From assembly GCA_032191485.1 (NCBI GenBank), contig JAVDOI010000003.1, forward strand, positions 19,322,149-19,386,148: DNA of 64,000 nucleotides, in the 5' to 3' direction. Shown here piece by piece: positions 50,877-62,934 of the stretch (its first letter is position 1; each line of letters starts with the position of its first letter). The stretch comes from Leptoclinus maculatus. Lineage: Eukaryota; Chordata; Actinopteri; Perciformes; Stichaeidae. The position numbers and the translations under genes are program-made. A model generated the notes under the pieces. The model had not been told where the DNA came from. It was given only the letters and a program-made list of their open reading frames with translations, and did no database searches.

Positions 50877-52448
50877 GAGTCTCTGGTGGATTACAGACCT
50901 CATGAAACTTTAAACAACAAAAACGTTGTGAATCATAAATCATCTTTTTATTATTTTACTCTTTTTATTTCTCTTTTCGTCTCCATCTTGAATCAGAAAT
51001 GGAAGCTTTGGTCACATAAGAGTGAAAAAACATTCGTATACTGTGACTTTAAAAAATAAAACATTCTGAACAACGAATCAAACGGAGCCACTGGTCTCCA
51101 TGGCAACAAACAGCTGATCAAAGAAAAACAACGAGCTACATTAGTGAAGATGAGGAAGACTAGCGTTCATTAGTTAACTAATACAAACATATACAAGGCT
51201 TCTTTATTTAGTGACGTTACGCTTTAATAAGAACCGACAGCTGGACTCTGAACGCGTCACACAGCAGCAGAACAGGAAGTTCACCTACACAATAAAACCA
51301 CCACACACACAGCCAAAATAAGACAGACAAAAGGAGAGGAGGGGACAGTGAACCTTCCCTGGAAAACATCTCCATGTATTTGTCTCTTTGAGTCCTAAAA
51401 GTCTTGTTTTCCTGAAGTGAAGAAGAGTAGAGTTAGAAACGTCTTCACTTTTCATCCTCACATTCTAAACATCTACAGGAAACTAGTTCATGTTTACTGG
51501 AGCTCATCGACTCCACAGAAAAGAGAAAATAGTTTTCACAGAATTATGAAATCAGTCGTTATTAAGGGGTAATAACGGTTACTATGGGATAATAACGGTT
51601 ATATTATGGGATAATTATGAAAACATTTTAAATAGAAACAGGTTGAAAGACTTTTCTGACTCAGCAGAAGACAAAAACAGTTCATAAGATGTTGAGACAA
51701 TCAGGGACCAACTGGGACCAGTTCCTGCTGAAGTAGCAGACTGGGATCGTTTTTTCAGGTGGATCGGTCATGTCAGGACCGATACCTGATCAATACCTGA
51801 TGGATACTTGATCTGCTGGTATTGATCATCTCGGGTCCGATTTAACATGTTATCTTCTATCATATAAGTTCTCCTTTAAATAAAAGTTACTTTTATTTTT
51901 AAGTTCTTGATGTTTGAACTTTGAGAACTTTTGTTCATTGAAAATAATGTTTGAGTTATCGACACTGATAATCAGATACTGTACTGGGACCAGTTTCACC
52001 ACAGTAGAACTGATAGACTGGGACCAGTATCACCACAGTAGAACTGATAGACTGGGACCAGTATCACCACAGTAGAACTGATAGACTGGGAAGGATTTGT
52101 TTAATTTGGATAAAAACATGAATTTGCTTTGTCTGTTCTGTGATAATAAAGTTCTATGTGAATGTCACTCAGGAGAGAAAGAGGCTGATCACACTAGTAG
52201 AACCGGCACAGGTGCTTCAGGTCGGATAATGCTGCTGGAGAGGACTGGGGAGAGGAGGATGAAGAAGATGAAGAGGACAGTGTCTGGTTAGTGATGAAGA
52301 CGACACACTTCCTATCTGTTCTCTCTCTGGTCCACAGTTCTCAATGTCATTCGTCCACCCAGGCTCCGCCCACAGTGGGTGCCCAGTTGATGTGGGCGGG
52401 GTTGTATAAAAGGGGCGTGTCCGGTTGGTGTTGGGCAGCGTCGAACAG

Positions 52449-54312
52449 TTAAGTGTTACCTTTCAGGACACCCAGACAACTCTGCAGCAGCTGGAGGTTC
52501 CCCTGCAGGTGAGAGGGGCAGGGTCAGAGACGCAGGTGTAGAGAGACACAAGTGCACAGTTGGACAGAGGGACAGGTGTACAGGGCGACTGTGGCTAAGT
52601 GGAGAGCAGGGCCGTCCTTCAATCAGAGGATCGAGGTTCGATCCCCGGCTCTGGCTCCGCTAGTTGCATTTCGATGTGTCCTTGAGCAAGACACTTAACC
52701 CCAAAAATTGCTCCCGTAGCTGTGCCTACGTTGTAGAAATGTGATGGAATCTGAATTGTAAGTCGCTTTGGATAAAAGCGTCTGCTAAATGACTGTAATG
52801 TAATATCATGTATAATCAATGTCTTTTAACAGATTATGTCATTTGTTACCTTGGCGTGTTTGAGCTCCAGCTCCGCCAGCTCCACCAGGTTCTTCCTGAA
52901 AGCTGCCACTCGTCTCGTCTTGAAGTCTATGAGCTCTGCAATCAGAACAGAATCCGGATCAGTAAAAGTACCAAGGATTAGGAGTACAAGTACCAAGGAT
53001 CAGTAGTAAAAGTACAAAGGATCTGGAGTAAAAGTACCAAAGATCAGGAGTAAAAGTACCAAAGATCAGGAGTAAAAGCACCAAGGATCAGGAGTAAAAG
53101 TACCAAGGATCTGGAGTAATAGTACCAAGGATCTGGAGTAATAGTACCAAGGATCTGGAGTAAAAGTACCAAGGATCTGGAGTAAAAGTACCAAGGATCT
53201 GGAGTAAAAGTACCAAGGATCTGGAGTAAAAGTTGTGGAGTAATAGTACCAAGGATCTGGAGTAATAGTACCAAGGATCTGGAGTAAAAGTACCAAGGAT
53301 CTGGAGTAAAAGTACCAAGGATCTGGAGTAAAAGTACCAAGGATCTGGAGTACGAGTACCAAGGATCTGGAGTAATAGTACCAAGGATCCGGAGTAAAAG
53401 TACCAAGGATCAGGAGTAAAAGTACCAAGGATCAGAAGTAAAAGTACCACGGATCGGGAGTAAAAGTACCAAGGATCTGGAGTAAGAGTACCAAGGATCT
53501 GGAGTAAGAGTACCAAGGATCTGGAGATAAATTAGTATATTGGTGTGAGGACTGTTTCCCCTTCTACTGTCTGTCTGTGTGTTTTGTTGTAGCTGTAAAA
53601 GTAAAAGCAGTCTCTCACAGGTAGAAAAGGCGGACTAGACTGACCTTGCTTGGCGGACTCAGAGATCTTCTCAAACTTGTGGCAGCAGAGCTGCTGGCTG
53701 GTCTCGGCCTGCAGGACGTCTCTGTTTTTGGCTCGAGCTTTATCCAGAGCCTTGTTAGCGTTTTCATAGTCCACCAGAGACCGGCTCCTCCGGTACAGCA
53801 AGTCCTGCAGCCACATCACCACAATATTCAATAGCTCAACGAGTCTTTTCACATTCAATTCAGAAAAGGTGTTTTACTGAGCGAGGTGACATTGTTACTT
53901 CATTACAATGAACACACACTGTAGGTTATTTTGACTCACATACAAAACACTCACTACAGCACCAAATGTGGATTAATCCACCGCTGAAAATAGTCCCCCT
54001 CCTGTTTGTTTCATAAAAACTATCTTAAAAAAAAATAATCTTAAAAAACTGATCTTACATCAAGATGGCGCCGCAGATGGCAGCCTCGGTACTGCGCTCT
54101 CTCGTACTTTTTCTGTTTTTGTTTGTTTGTCTTGTTTCCAGCTCTCCCTCTCTGATCACATTCAGCAGAGAGGAACTTTTAAACATCAGTTTATCCACTG
54201 GCCAAACCTTTTCGCCGCATTTCATCGAACCAGAATGTTTTTCAGGATCATTGGTTCCAGCCTATCACTATCACCTCAATTCCATTGCCGTTTATAGGTT
54301 TATGTTCACATG

Positions 54313-54357
<45 letters not shown>

Positions 54358-57300
54358 TTTTTTTGGGGGATATATATTTATACTTATATTGTATATAGCT
54401 GTTAAATGTTTATACCTACATCTGTTCTACTTTTTTGCTGCCCTTTTTTATTCTTTATATATTTTTCTTGTTTATTGTAAAAATAAACAGCTCTAAAAAA
54501 GTGTATGTACATTGAGAGCGGAGTGGAAACCGGAGACAAATTCTATGTATGCGTACGCATACATGGCCAATAAAGCTGATTCTCAACTACAGCGACTGAT
54601 GAAATGATGCATGTGTTTTTAAAGATTTACATCTTCAGTAGGAACCAATGGGCCACAGACAGGAAGTCAGACAGCATTGAGAGACGGACTAACAATAGTC
54701 TTAATCAACTGCGCCTTGCCTGGAAAGTGGACGAGGAGCAGTGACAAAAACCCTTCAAAGAATAAACAGGAAGTCAAAGAAATATTTACATCCTGTTAGA
54801 TCCGGGGCCCAATTCTATAATGCACCTTTACCAAATAAGCCAGACTTATTTCACTTAGTCAGACTCATTTTCAGTTAATTCCATTCCATAAAGCAAATTC
54901 TCTGAGGCTAACTGTCGGGCTAACTGTCAAGCTAACTTTAAGCCTAACTGTAAGGCTAACTTTAAGGCTAACGGTAAGGCTAACTGTCGGGCTAATGGTA
55001 AGGCCAACTGTCGGGCTAATGGTAAGGCCAACTGTCGGGCTAATGGTAAGGCCAACTGTCGGGCTAATGGTAAGGCCAACTGTCAGGCTAATTGTAAGGC
55101 TAACTGTCGGGCTAATTGTAAGGCTAACTGTCGGGCTAATTGTAAGGCTAACTGTCTGGCTAATTGTAAGGCTAACTGTCGGGCTAACTGTAAGGCTGTG
55201 GACCTAACTGTAAGGCACAGATCTACCCAGCATGCATTGTGCGTTGATGATTCTGTTCAGACCCATAAGGATCGGACGAGGTCTGACCTTTGCAGCCTGT
55301 GACTCTCTTAGGTAATATTTCAGCAGGTCGGCCAGCTTCAGGTCTTCATCCGCTGCAACTCGAGCTTCAATCTTCTGTAAAACAACGACAGAAACCTTCA
55401 CAAGTCTGATGTGAACAAAACACACTGCTACGGACAACAAACAACATCAACAAACATACTCTCGTTTTCTCAAACAGCTCCGACACTTTCAGGAAGAACC
55501 TGAAACAGATGAAACGGGAAACCGATCAACTGGAGGAAGTGGAAATTAAATAATGAAACCAAAATAAACCGGCACACTGTCAGCAGATGTCTGTTCGTAC
55601 TTGCAGAGGTCTGTGGAGTCCTGCGTTCCTAATGTGTAGAGAGACGAGGCGATTCTGTTGATGTCATCTGCAGCATCTGAACACAAATACCTGACTTTTA
55701 GTCCCATGATGCACCTGGACAGTGTCTCCCATTAGCCTCTGTTATTAAATCAGCTTGATTCTTACTTTTGTGCGAGCGGATCATTCTATCAGATTTGGCC
55801 GAAGCGTCTTTTACTCTGTTGTGATATTCCAACAGAAACGTCTTCTCATGCTCGAAGAAGTCGTCCACGTCCTGAAAAACATTAAATATCCATGAAACCT
55901 GATGGACGTGAGACCTTTGAACTCAGGTAGAAGCTCTGAAATCTGAACCGTCACCTTGACTCCGGCCACGAGGACGCCGTCCGCCGACTTCACCACGTTC
56001 TTGAAGAAATCCTCCAGCTTCTCTTTCTTGTTCTTCCCTCGTACACTCAGCTGTCAGAGAGGAGGTCAGAGGTCACACATCATCATCATCATCATGAACT
56101 GCACAAGCAGCAGATATACAACACATGTCTTCCTTTAAGAATTGATCGTTTCTCCTGTGGAGTACCACAAGGCTCCTACTTAGACTCTTTTATTGTTCTC
56201 CTGTTTTTTTATGTCATCTTTGACATCTTAGATTAATATGTTTTTCAGACTTCGTCTTATAAACAGGAGCAGAGTGAGACCTCTCGGCTCAGAGGTGTGT
56301 AGTGTGTAGTTTTACTGTCAGGCGACTCACGTCCTGGTTGTACTCCAGGAAGACGTGGAAGTTGAGGTCTTTTCTGAGGACAGGATGAGCCGCCACACGA
56401 CACAGGAAGACCTCGTGCATGGCGACGGTCTTCTTAAAGATGGCCAGGTACTCTCTGAAAACACAGAGCAGTAAGCTGTCAGCTTTACTACCAGCTTAGC
56501 AGCGCTACAGACGATTGTAATCAGTGTAAAGAAAGATCGGTAGGTAGGTCTTCAGACCGGTAGGTAGGTTGTTGAATCGGTATGTAAGTTGGGTCGGTAG
56601 GTAGGTTGCTAGATCTGTAGGTCAGTATGTAGATCGGTAGCAGGGACATGCGGTCAGGGGAGACAGGTGAGGCTCATCATGAAAAGTAAAAAACAAATAA
56701 TGATAAAATAAAATAAATATTAATATTCTCTATTGATCTGTGCTATAAATGTAATTTCTGTATGATTCCAATCATTTCAAGCATTTTTATAATCAAAATC
56801 GCTGAATCTGCGCATGTCCTGTTCAAACAGAGGAGACACGTGAGCTGTGCCTCACCTCAGATTGTGCAATCCCTCACTAACTGGGTTGAGTGCATGTCTT
56901 TTGCTTTCTCATTGTTTGTCACCACTGTAATATTTGTAGACACTGTTATTATAAGTCCTTTCTTTCCATAGAATAGGTAATGTATGTGTAGAACATATAT
57001 AGTCTTGCTGATCTGACATTAAAACGCAGTGAAGAAGCACAGAGGGGATGTAAACAGTACCTCTGCCTCAATGAGAGCCCACGGGTCAGGTTAATGCTTG
57101 TTCAGCCGTTGCTCTTCTTCTACACTTCTCTTCTTCTTCTTATATTTTGCTTTGGCCACAAAAATGGAAGATTCTATATCTAAGCTTATAAATGTCTCAA
57201 AAAGCAGAAATATGACCAAATCAACAGTAATTCAATGTCGGACAGGTAAAGTAACCTTTTATGCGTTTGTTGTTCTCTTTATACATCCGTGGTTATTACA

Positions 57301-58319
57301 CAGATTATCACGGGATCTCGCGATTTTCACGGGTGGCGCCCGCGAGCTCTCCGCTTCTGAAGCGCTCCCGGAGGAATCAAATATGTACCTTACCTACGTG
57401 TGTGTAAAGAATGCTGATATGAAATATGAAAAACAACTAGTAGTCAATGTGCAAGCTGCCAGTTGAAAGGTGATTTAATCTACTATATTGGGTTCATATA
57501 TTTGTAAATCTGACTCTGAAAGAGCCATGAACCTCACCGCACGTCACTGATTGGTAAGTAGTTAAATCGGTAGATAGGTCGGTAGGTAGTTAAATCGGTA
57601 GGCAGGTCGGTAGATCAGTAGGTCGTTAGGTAGATCAGTAGGTAGATGGGTAGTTAAACCGGTAGGTAGGTAGTTAAATCGGTAGGTAGATCGGTCGGTA
57701 GGTAGTTAAATATGTCGTTAGGTAGTTAAATCGGTAGGTAGGTCGGTATATGGGTAGTTAAACAGGTAGGTAGGTAGTTAAATCGGTAGGTAGGTAGATG
57801 GGTAGTTAAATCGGTAGGTAGGTAGATAGGTAGTTAAATTGGTAGGTAGGTCGGTAGATCAGTAGGTAGATAGGTAGTTAAATCGGTAGGTAGGTCGGTA
57901 GATAGGTAGTTAAATCGGTAGGTAGGTCAGTAGGTAGATAAATCGGTAAATAGGTCGGTAGATAAATCGGTAAATATGTCGGTAGATCGTTAGGTAGTTA
58001 AATCGGTAGGTAGATAGGTAGTTAAATCGGTAGATATGTCGGTAGGTTGGTAGATAGGTGGTATCAGTGACTCACGCCTCCAGCTCCTGCTTCATCTTGG
58101 TGAACTCCTCCTTGGTCATGGATCCTTCTCCCTCCCCCAGCTTCTGCAGCTTCTCTCTGGATGCATCAAAGTCTGGTCTAGGGGGGGCTGGGGGGATCTA
58201 CACATAAACAACAATAACGGAATAATTTGCTTTATGTTTCCAGTTATGCAACTGAAACCGTTTCTAATGTTCAGAATCCAGACCGATCCACAGATCAATA
58301 CTCCCAGCGGACCAGTGAA

Positions 58320-58353
<34 letters not shown>

Positions 58354-59886
58354 TTCTTACGATGTATCCTGCGTACTCTTCGTTCTCCACAAACGAGTCG
58401 TGAAGCCAGATGAACTCTTCATGCTGTCGGACCACCGAGAACTCGTTCTGCTTGAAGTTAGGGAGCGTGCTCTGTGTAAACAGGAAGTAAACATCAAACT
58501 GTCTTCACTAAGACGGAGTAAGACAGACAGAGGACCTAAATGTCCTCGTTAGGACGGAGTAAGACAGACAGAAAGAGGACCTAAATGTCCTCACTAAGAT
58601 GGAGTAAGACAGACAGAGAGAGGACCTAAATGTCCTCACTAAGATGGAGTAAGACAGACAGAAAGGGGACCAAAATGTCCTCACCAGGACGGAGTAAGAC
58701 AGACAAAAAGAGGACCTAAATGTCCTCGTTAGGACGGAGTAAGACAGACAGAGGACCTAAATGTCCTCACTAGGATGGAGGAGGACAGACTGTCTCACCT
58801 TGGTGTGGACGGTGAACTTGACCTTGTCCCTCTCACTCAGAGCGTCAGAGATGTCCACCTGCAGCGTGGCGTCAGTCTGCAAATCTACGTTCACCGCCCG
58901 CGGCTGCAGAGGGAGGATAGAGACCACATATCCCATAATGCACCACACCTACTGACGGGCTGGTTAACATAGTTATTGATTAAGGACACAGAGTCTAAGA
59001 GAGAAAACTAGAACACACAAACTGGTACGCATCTTATTTTGAATAATTATAATCCTTATTATACGTCTTCTGTGAACGTTTACTGGGACACAGACCAGGA
59101 CCAGGGCTGGTTCATGTCTCACTGGGACACAGACCAGGACCAGGACTGGTTTCATGTCTCACTGGGACACAGACCAGGACCAGGACTGGTTCATGTCTCA
59201 CTGGGACACAGACCAGGACCAGGACTGGTTCATGTCTCACTGGGACACAGACCAGGACTGGTTTCATGTCTCACTGGGACACAGACCAGGACTGGTTCAT
59301 GTCTCACTGGGACATAGACCAGGACTGGTTCATGTCTCACTGGGACACAAGACCAGGACCAGGACTGTCTCACTTGGACCCAGGACCAGGACTGTCTCAG
59401 TGGTCATGAGACTCAAACTGAACTGAAGGTAATCATCCAATCAGCATCAGAGAGAGAGAGAGAGAGAGTCACGTGACACCCGGAAGGCTAACTAGTACAG
59501 CAGAGCCTGTTAGCTCAGTTAGCCCGTGAAGCTAACGGTTGAACCGACAGAGAGCCTGGAGCCCGTTAGCATGAAGCTAACGTTAGCCAGCACGGCTAAT
59601 ACACTGGAGCTAAGGCTAATTGGCTTATCTAGCTTGGCCCTGACGGACAGACAGGTGCAGACAGACAGGTTGCACTCACTCCCCGGTCCTCTTCGGAGAG
59701 AAAGTCGGGTCCGTCGTCCAGCCCTTCCTGCTGCGGAGAGAGATACACACAGAGCCGTTAGTCCACCACAACAACAACAGCAACAACCACAACAACAACA
59801 ACACGGACACCGGAGCAGCCCGCCAACGAGCCGGTTAAAGAGAGAGAGAGGAGAGAAAAGACATGAAGACGTGAACCCACCATCAT
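52449..59886 (-). CDS. snx6: snx6, sorting nexin 6
   Basis: SNX-BAR protein that pairs with SNX1/SNX2 in endosome-to-Golgi sorting (retromer/ESCPE-1) and links tubules to dynactin. Coding exons in transcript order: 59881-59886, 59680-59727, 58799-58903, 58361-58471, 58076-58197, 56331-56454, 55955-56050, 55766-55871, 55601-55676, 55460-55499, 55288-55374, 53645-53804, 52850-52935, 52449-52502. Phases agree and give 406 aa, the human length. Starts MMEGLDDGPDFLSEEDRG. The PX domain (about 26-173) includes VRQHEEFIWLHDSFVENEEY and IPPAPPRPDFDASREKLQKL. The BAR domain (about 200-406) includes TFLLEYHNRVKDASAKSDRM, KYYLRESQAAKDLLYRRSRS and RRVAAFRKNLVELAELELKH. Ends in GNLQLLQSCLGVLKGNT. SNX5 and SNX32 are paralogues, but the N-terminus fits SNX6. 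The exon 2 acceptor is a tandem NAGNAG site. Confidence 0.96.
52583..52803 (+). mobile_element. tRNA-derived SINE (V-SINE-like)
   Basis: The head resembles a tRNA gene: A box TGGCTAAGTGG and B box GGTTCGATCCC. It is followed by the central domain containing CCTTGAGCAAGACACTTAAC and a 3' tail TAAGTCGCTTTGGATAAAAG-CGTCTGCTAAATGACTG ending in TAATGTAAT. The tail matches that of the LINE fragment at 12053-12665. Located in the last snx6 intron. Confidence 0.85.
52968..53526. repeat. 22-bp minisatellite in snx6 (about 25 copies)
   Basis: Tandem units of AAAAGTACCAAGGATCTGGAGT with A/T variants. All three minus frames across part of it are open because the unit has no stop in that orientation; this is not coding. 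Confidence 0.95.
54062..54590 (+). mobile_element. Internally deleted LINE derivative
   Basis: Starts with AAGATGGCGCCGCAGATGGC, as many fish LINE 5' ends do, and a short ORF start (SLITFSREELLNISLSTG). It then jumps to a low-complexity AT region and a LINE 3' end, CATGGCCAATAAAGCTGATT. Everything between, including RT, is absent. It lies in the snx6 intron between exons 53645-53804 and 55288-55374. Confidence 0.65.
54900..55210. repeat. 24-bp GGCTAATGGTAAGGCCAACTG minisatellite
   Basis: About a dozen tandem copies of GGCTAACTGTAAGGCTAACT variants in a snx6 intron. Confidence 0.9.
56641..57549. mobile_element. hAT-like non-autonomous element in a snx6 intron
   Basis: Left end CAGGGACATGCGGTCAGGGG and right end (reversed) CAGTGACGTGCGGTGAGGTT are imperfect inverted repeats of hAT type. 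Flanking octamers ATCGGTAG and ATTGGTAA are similar but not identical, and the flanks are themselves GGTAG repeats. No transposase frame was recognised. The element splits a GGTAGGTAG minisatellite into 56530-56640 and 57550-58066. Confidence 0.6.
57550..58066. repeat. GGTAGGTAGTTAAATC minisatellite
   Basis: Irregular copies of GGTAGTTAAATCGGTAGGTA between snx6 exons 56331-56454 and 58076-58197, ending about 10 bp from the exon donor at 58075. Confidence 0.9.
58500..58785. repeat. About 58-bp tandem repeat next to snx6 exon 58799-58903
   Basis: Five copies of GGAGTAAGACAGACAGA with GGACCTAAATGTCCTCACTA. Each contains the short inverted pair AGGAC(C)TAAATGTCCT. Confidence 0.85.
59080..59405. 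repeat. GGGACACAGACCAGGACC minisatellite
   Basis: About eight copies of a 31-44-bp unit, GGGACACAGACCAGGACCAG plus GACTGGTTCATGTCTCACT, in the snx6 intron between exons 58799-58903 and 59680-59727. Confidence 0.9.
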
Positions 59887-59904
59887 GGCTGCGAACGGGT
59901 GGAG

Positions 59905-59950
59905 ACAGGAAGTTGAGTGACGTCACCACGGAGAGGCATACGTCACGAAT
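59905..59950 (-). promoter_or_regulatory. snx6 proximal promoter elements
   Basis: Immediately upstream of the start codon: ETS-like CAGGAAGT (about 59906), a perfect palindromic CRE TGACGTCA (59918-59925) and a second CRE-like TACGTCAC (about 59939). Typical of ubiquitously expressed genes. Confidence 0.5.
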
Positions 59951-60414
59951 CAAATTAAAAACAAGAAGGAGAGCTTTATTATAACCTTTTATTTAACTTT
60001 AATTATATTCAATTTTGTTTATTTTATTTAGTTTACTTAATTTAATTATATAGTTTTATTTGTTATACTTTACTTTATTTCATTCTACTCAATTTTATTT
60101 TACTTTATTTTGTAACTTTGTTTTATTTTATTTTTCATATGATGATGTCATTGTGTGTGGTCTCCCTTCTGCAGTTCTGTAGTGGATCTCGGTCTCTGTA
60201 GTGGATCTTGGTCTCTGTAGTTTTTAATCTTCCATATATTTCTGCTGGGAGTCTTGAAACCAGTACATATTTGACTCATTAGTGAAGGACTTTACAGAAC
60301 TAAGTGTAGAACTAACAGAAAGTGGATCCAGGTCGGTGGTCTAGGGTTGACCCCCCCTGTAGTGGATCTGGGTCTCTGTGAGCGTCTCCTTGTGAGGACG
60401 TGATGACTCAGAGA

Positions 60415-60500
60415 CACGAGGGTCTATAAATAGCAGCAGGGGGATCAGATTCTGGAGCTGAGTCACTGTTTCTTTAACAGCTGCAGGAACCAAGAACCTG
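60415..60500 (+). promoter_or_regulatory. Possible TATA promoter without a recognised gene
   Basis: A TCTATAAATAGCAGC box at about 60422-60436 sits behind GTGATGACTCAG (AP-1/CRE-like, about 60399). No coding exon follows on + before the transposon at 60507. It may be chance or a displaced promoter. Confidence 0.25.
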
Positions 60501-60506
60501 GTTCTG

Positions 60507-61848
60507 GGCCCTATTCCTCGTACGTCGCTAACTGAGTAAACCGGATAAGTTTGAGGATAAGATTACACCAGTCAGGCTTTTCGGTTCCACGAAGCAAGTT
60601 TGGCAAAATCACCATAGCAACACATCAATAAGCTTGAACCTGCTCCAGAGCAGGTTCAAGGTCCGTGTACGTTTTGATCATCTGTTTTACCATTCATTCG
60701 ATGAAACGAAAATACGGAAATGTCCGTATTTTAACGGTAAAACAGATGACTAAAACGTACACGGAAGTGCAAGTGGTACATTATTGTACAGTGCCGGCGA
60801 TGCCGCTGCATGCCGCTGCATGCCGTGCTGTTCGTAAAGTTTATTTGATGCTTAAGAAACGTATGGATGTGTTCAATACATTACCATGGCACATATTGTA
60901 TGGACTCACCATTCTGAATAATGTTGTTATGCTTAGTTTTTACTTGCTCCCATGTCATCTTTGAAAGGGGTTGAAAGCACTCATAATTATATGACAGTGT
61001 TATTGGTACACCATAGCATATCATTATTGTACTCATGATAAGAATAGAGAGAATCACACACAATTTCTTTTCACTGCTTCAATTGATTGAATTTCTGATT
61101 ATGAATAATATACATACTGATCCGCCCATACACAGATTCGCACACACATATTCAAACTCCTAGTTCTATATGGTAATCTACACATACATGTATATACACA
61201 TGTATAGTATGATACATAAGCGCATACAGTACTTATATCCTCATAAGTATCTATTAATTCGTATCAATTAGATACTATTTGGGCTTGATTTATCTACTTA
61301 TTCTGAAAGAGTTGAGATAATTATTTTCGCTATAAGATCTCATTCGATGATGCATTCCATTAAGCCTACTGCCGCCCATTTAAATAAATATAATCTGATT
61401 TATTGGGGTGATGAGGCACTTAAAATTAGCCTATACATTTCCCCAACACTTACGCATTTAACTTGTCTGTGATATTGTATACTATATATATATATTTCGC
61501 AGCGGTGGCGGTGTTAGATTTAGCCATGATTATGGTCTTGACTTCCTCATAAACTGTCATGATCATCTCCTGCTCGCCAGCGGAGAAAAAAGACGCTCTT
61601 TCTTTTACTTTATTCGCCGTACTGTTAGAAAATCATGGTTTCGGTGATCGACGCTTCCCCCTTTTGACGTAAAACGGGCACGCCCAATTATTCTGATGAC
61701 TGAGGTCTTGTTCGATTTAACGAGACTGTTTGAGCGCTGATCAGCCTTTGAGGAACCGAGATAGCCTGCCTTCAATCATCTCGGTAATTTAAGCTGGATA
61801 ATTGGACATTTGATCGATTTAGTTGAGCGACGTACGAGGAATAGGGCC
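60507..61848 (-). mobile_element. PIF/Harbinger-like element with Myb/SANT-like remnant
   Basis: Perfect inverted ends GGCCCTATTCCTCGTACGTC (the match continues a few bases) with CTG on both sides (60504-60506, 61849-61851), a 3-bp duplication. On the minus strand at about 61494-61617 a short decayed frame reads KVKERASFFSAGEQEMIMTV then YEEVKTIIMAKSNTATAAK, like the start of the Myb/SANT-like DNA-binding protein carried by Harbinger transposons. It then runs into a TATATA tract. The transposase is not found. Several inner palindromes lie at about 60600-60770. Confidence 0.65.
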
Positions 61849-61911
61849 CTGGTCTCACTGGGTCCTCTGATGTTCTATCAGAGAGATGTTCAGGAACACA
61901 GAAACTCACCT

Positions 61912-62480
61912 GGATGATGTCATTGTACAGGTAACCTTCTGTTTATTATGATGTCATCGTACAAGTAAACCTGTTCATTATGATGTCATCATACAGGTAC
62001 ACCTGTTTATTATGATGTCATCGTACAGGTAAACCTTCTGTTTATTATGATGTCATCGTACAGGTAAACCTTGTTTATTATGATGTCATCGTACAGGTAA
62101 CCTTCTGTTTATTATGATGTCATGGTACAGGTAACCTGTTTATTATGATGTCATCATACAGGTAAACCTGTTTATTATGACGTCATCGTACAGGTAACCT
62201 GTTTATTATGATGTCATCGTACAGGTAAACCTTCTGTTTATTATGATGTCGTCGTACAGGTAAACCTTCTGTTTATGATGTCATCCTACAGGTAAACCTT
62301 CTGTTTATTATGTCATCCTACAGGTAAACCTTCTGTTTATTATGTCATCGTACAGGTAACCTTCTGTTTATTATGTCATCGTACAGGTAAACCTTCTGTT
62401 TATTATGTCATCGTACAGGTAAACATTCTGTTCATTATGATGTCATCGTACAGGTAACCCGTTTATTATGATAGCATCGT
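61912..62480. repeat. TTATTATGATGTCATCGTACAGGT minisatellite
   Basis: About 17 units of 28-36 bp, each with TGATGTCATCGTACAGGTAA; one reads TGACGTCATC. Intergenic. Confidence 0.95.
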
Positions 62481-62934
62481 ACATTGAAGCTGCAGGTCAG
62501 TCTATGATAATGAGGAGCCCTGTGATTGGCTGTTTGTCAGTGAAATGCATCCTGGGAGTCAGACTTCACTGTAAAGAACCAGATATTTATAACTCACCCT
62601 CACAGAACATGAGAATGTGATTCTGTTCCTGCAGGAACCTAAAGTCTGTATAATAAACACCTGGTAGAACGTCTGCAGACAGAACGTCTTGATTTGTATT
62701 AACAGATGTTTATTTAAAGTTTAAATGTTTTTAACATGTTCTGTATTTCTTACTCGTTCTCTACTGATGGAGCCGTACTTGTTCTCATGGGGTTTACTGT
62801 AATCTTACTGGTTCTACTAGGTTCCCACAGGTAATTGTTCTAGTTTGGGTTTGTAATAGTTCACCTGGAGTTCAGCAAAGTCATGCTGGGTGTTATGAGT
62901 TCTACTGGAGTAAAGAATACTAAGGGGTCTAAGG

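Noticed and set aside
52583..52660. A functional tRNA gene
   Set aside because: A and B boxes are present but no cloverleaf or anticodon arm could be drawn, and the sequence continues into a SINE body and tail.
53044..53516. Repetitive frames of 120-142 codons in snx6
   Set aside because: The 22-bp minisatellite is open in several frames; it is intronic.
60665..60964. A 99-codon gene inside the Harbinger-like element
   Set aside because: No recognisable domain; it includes palindromic sequence and lacks support.
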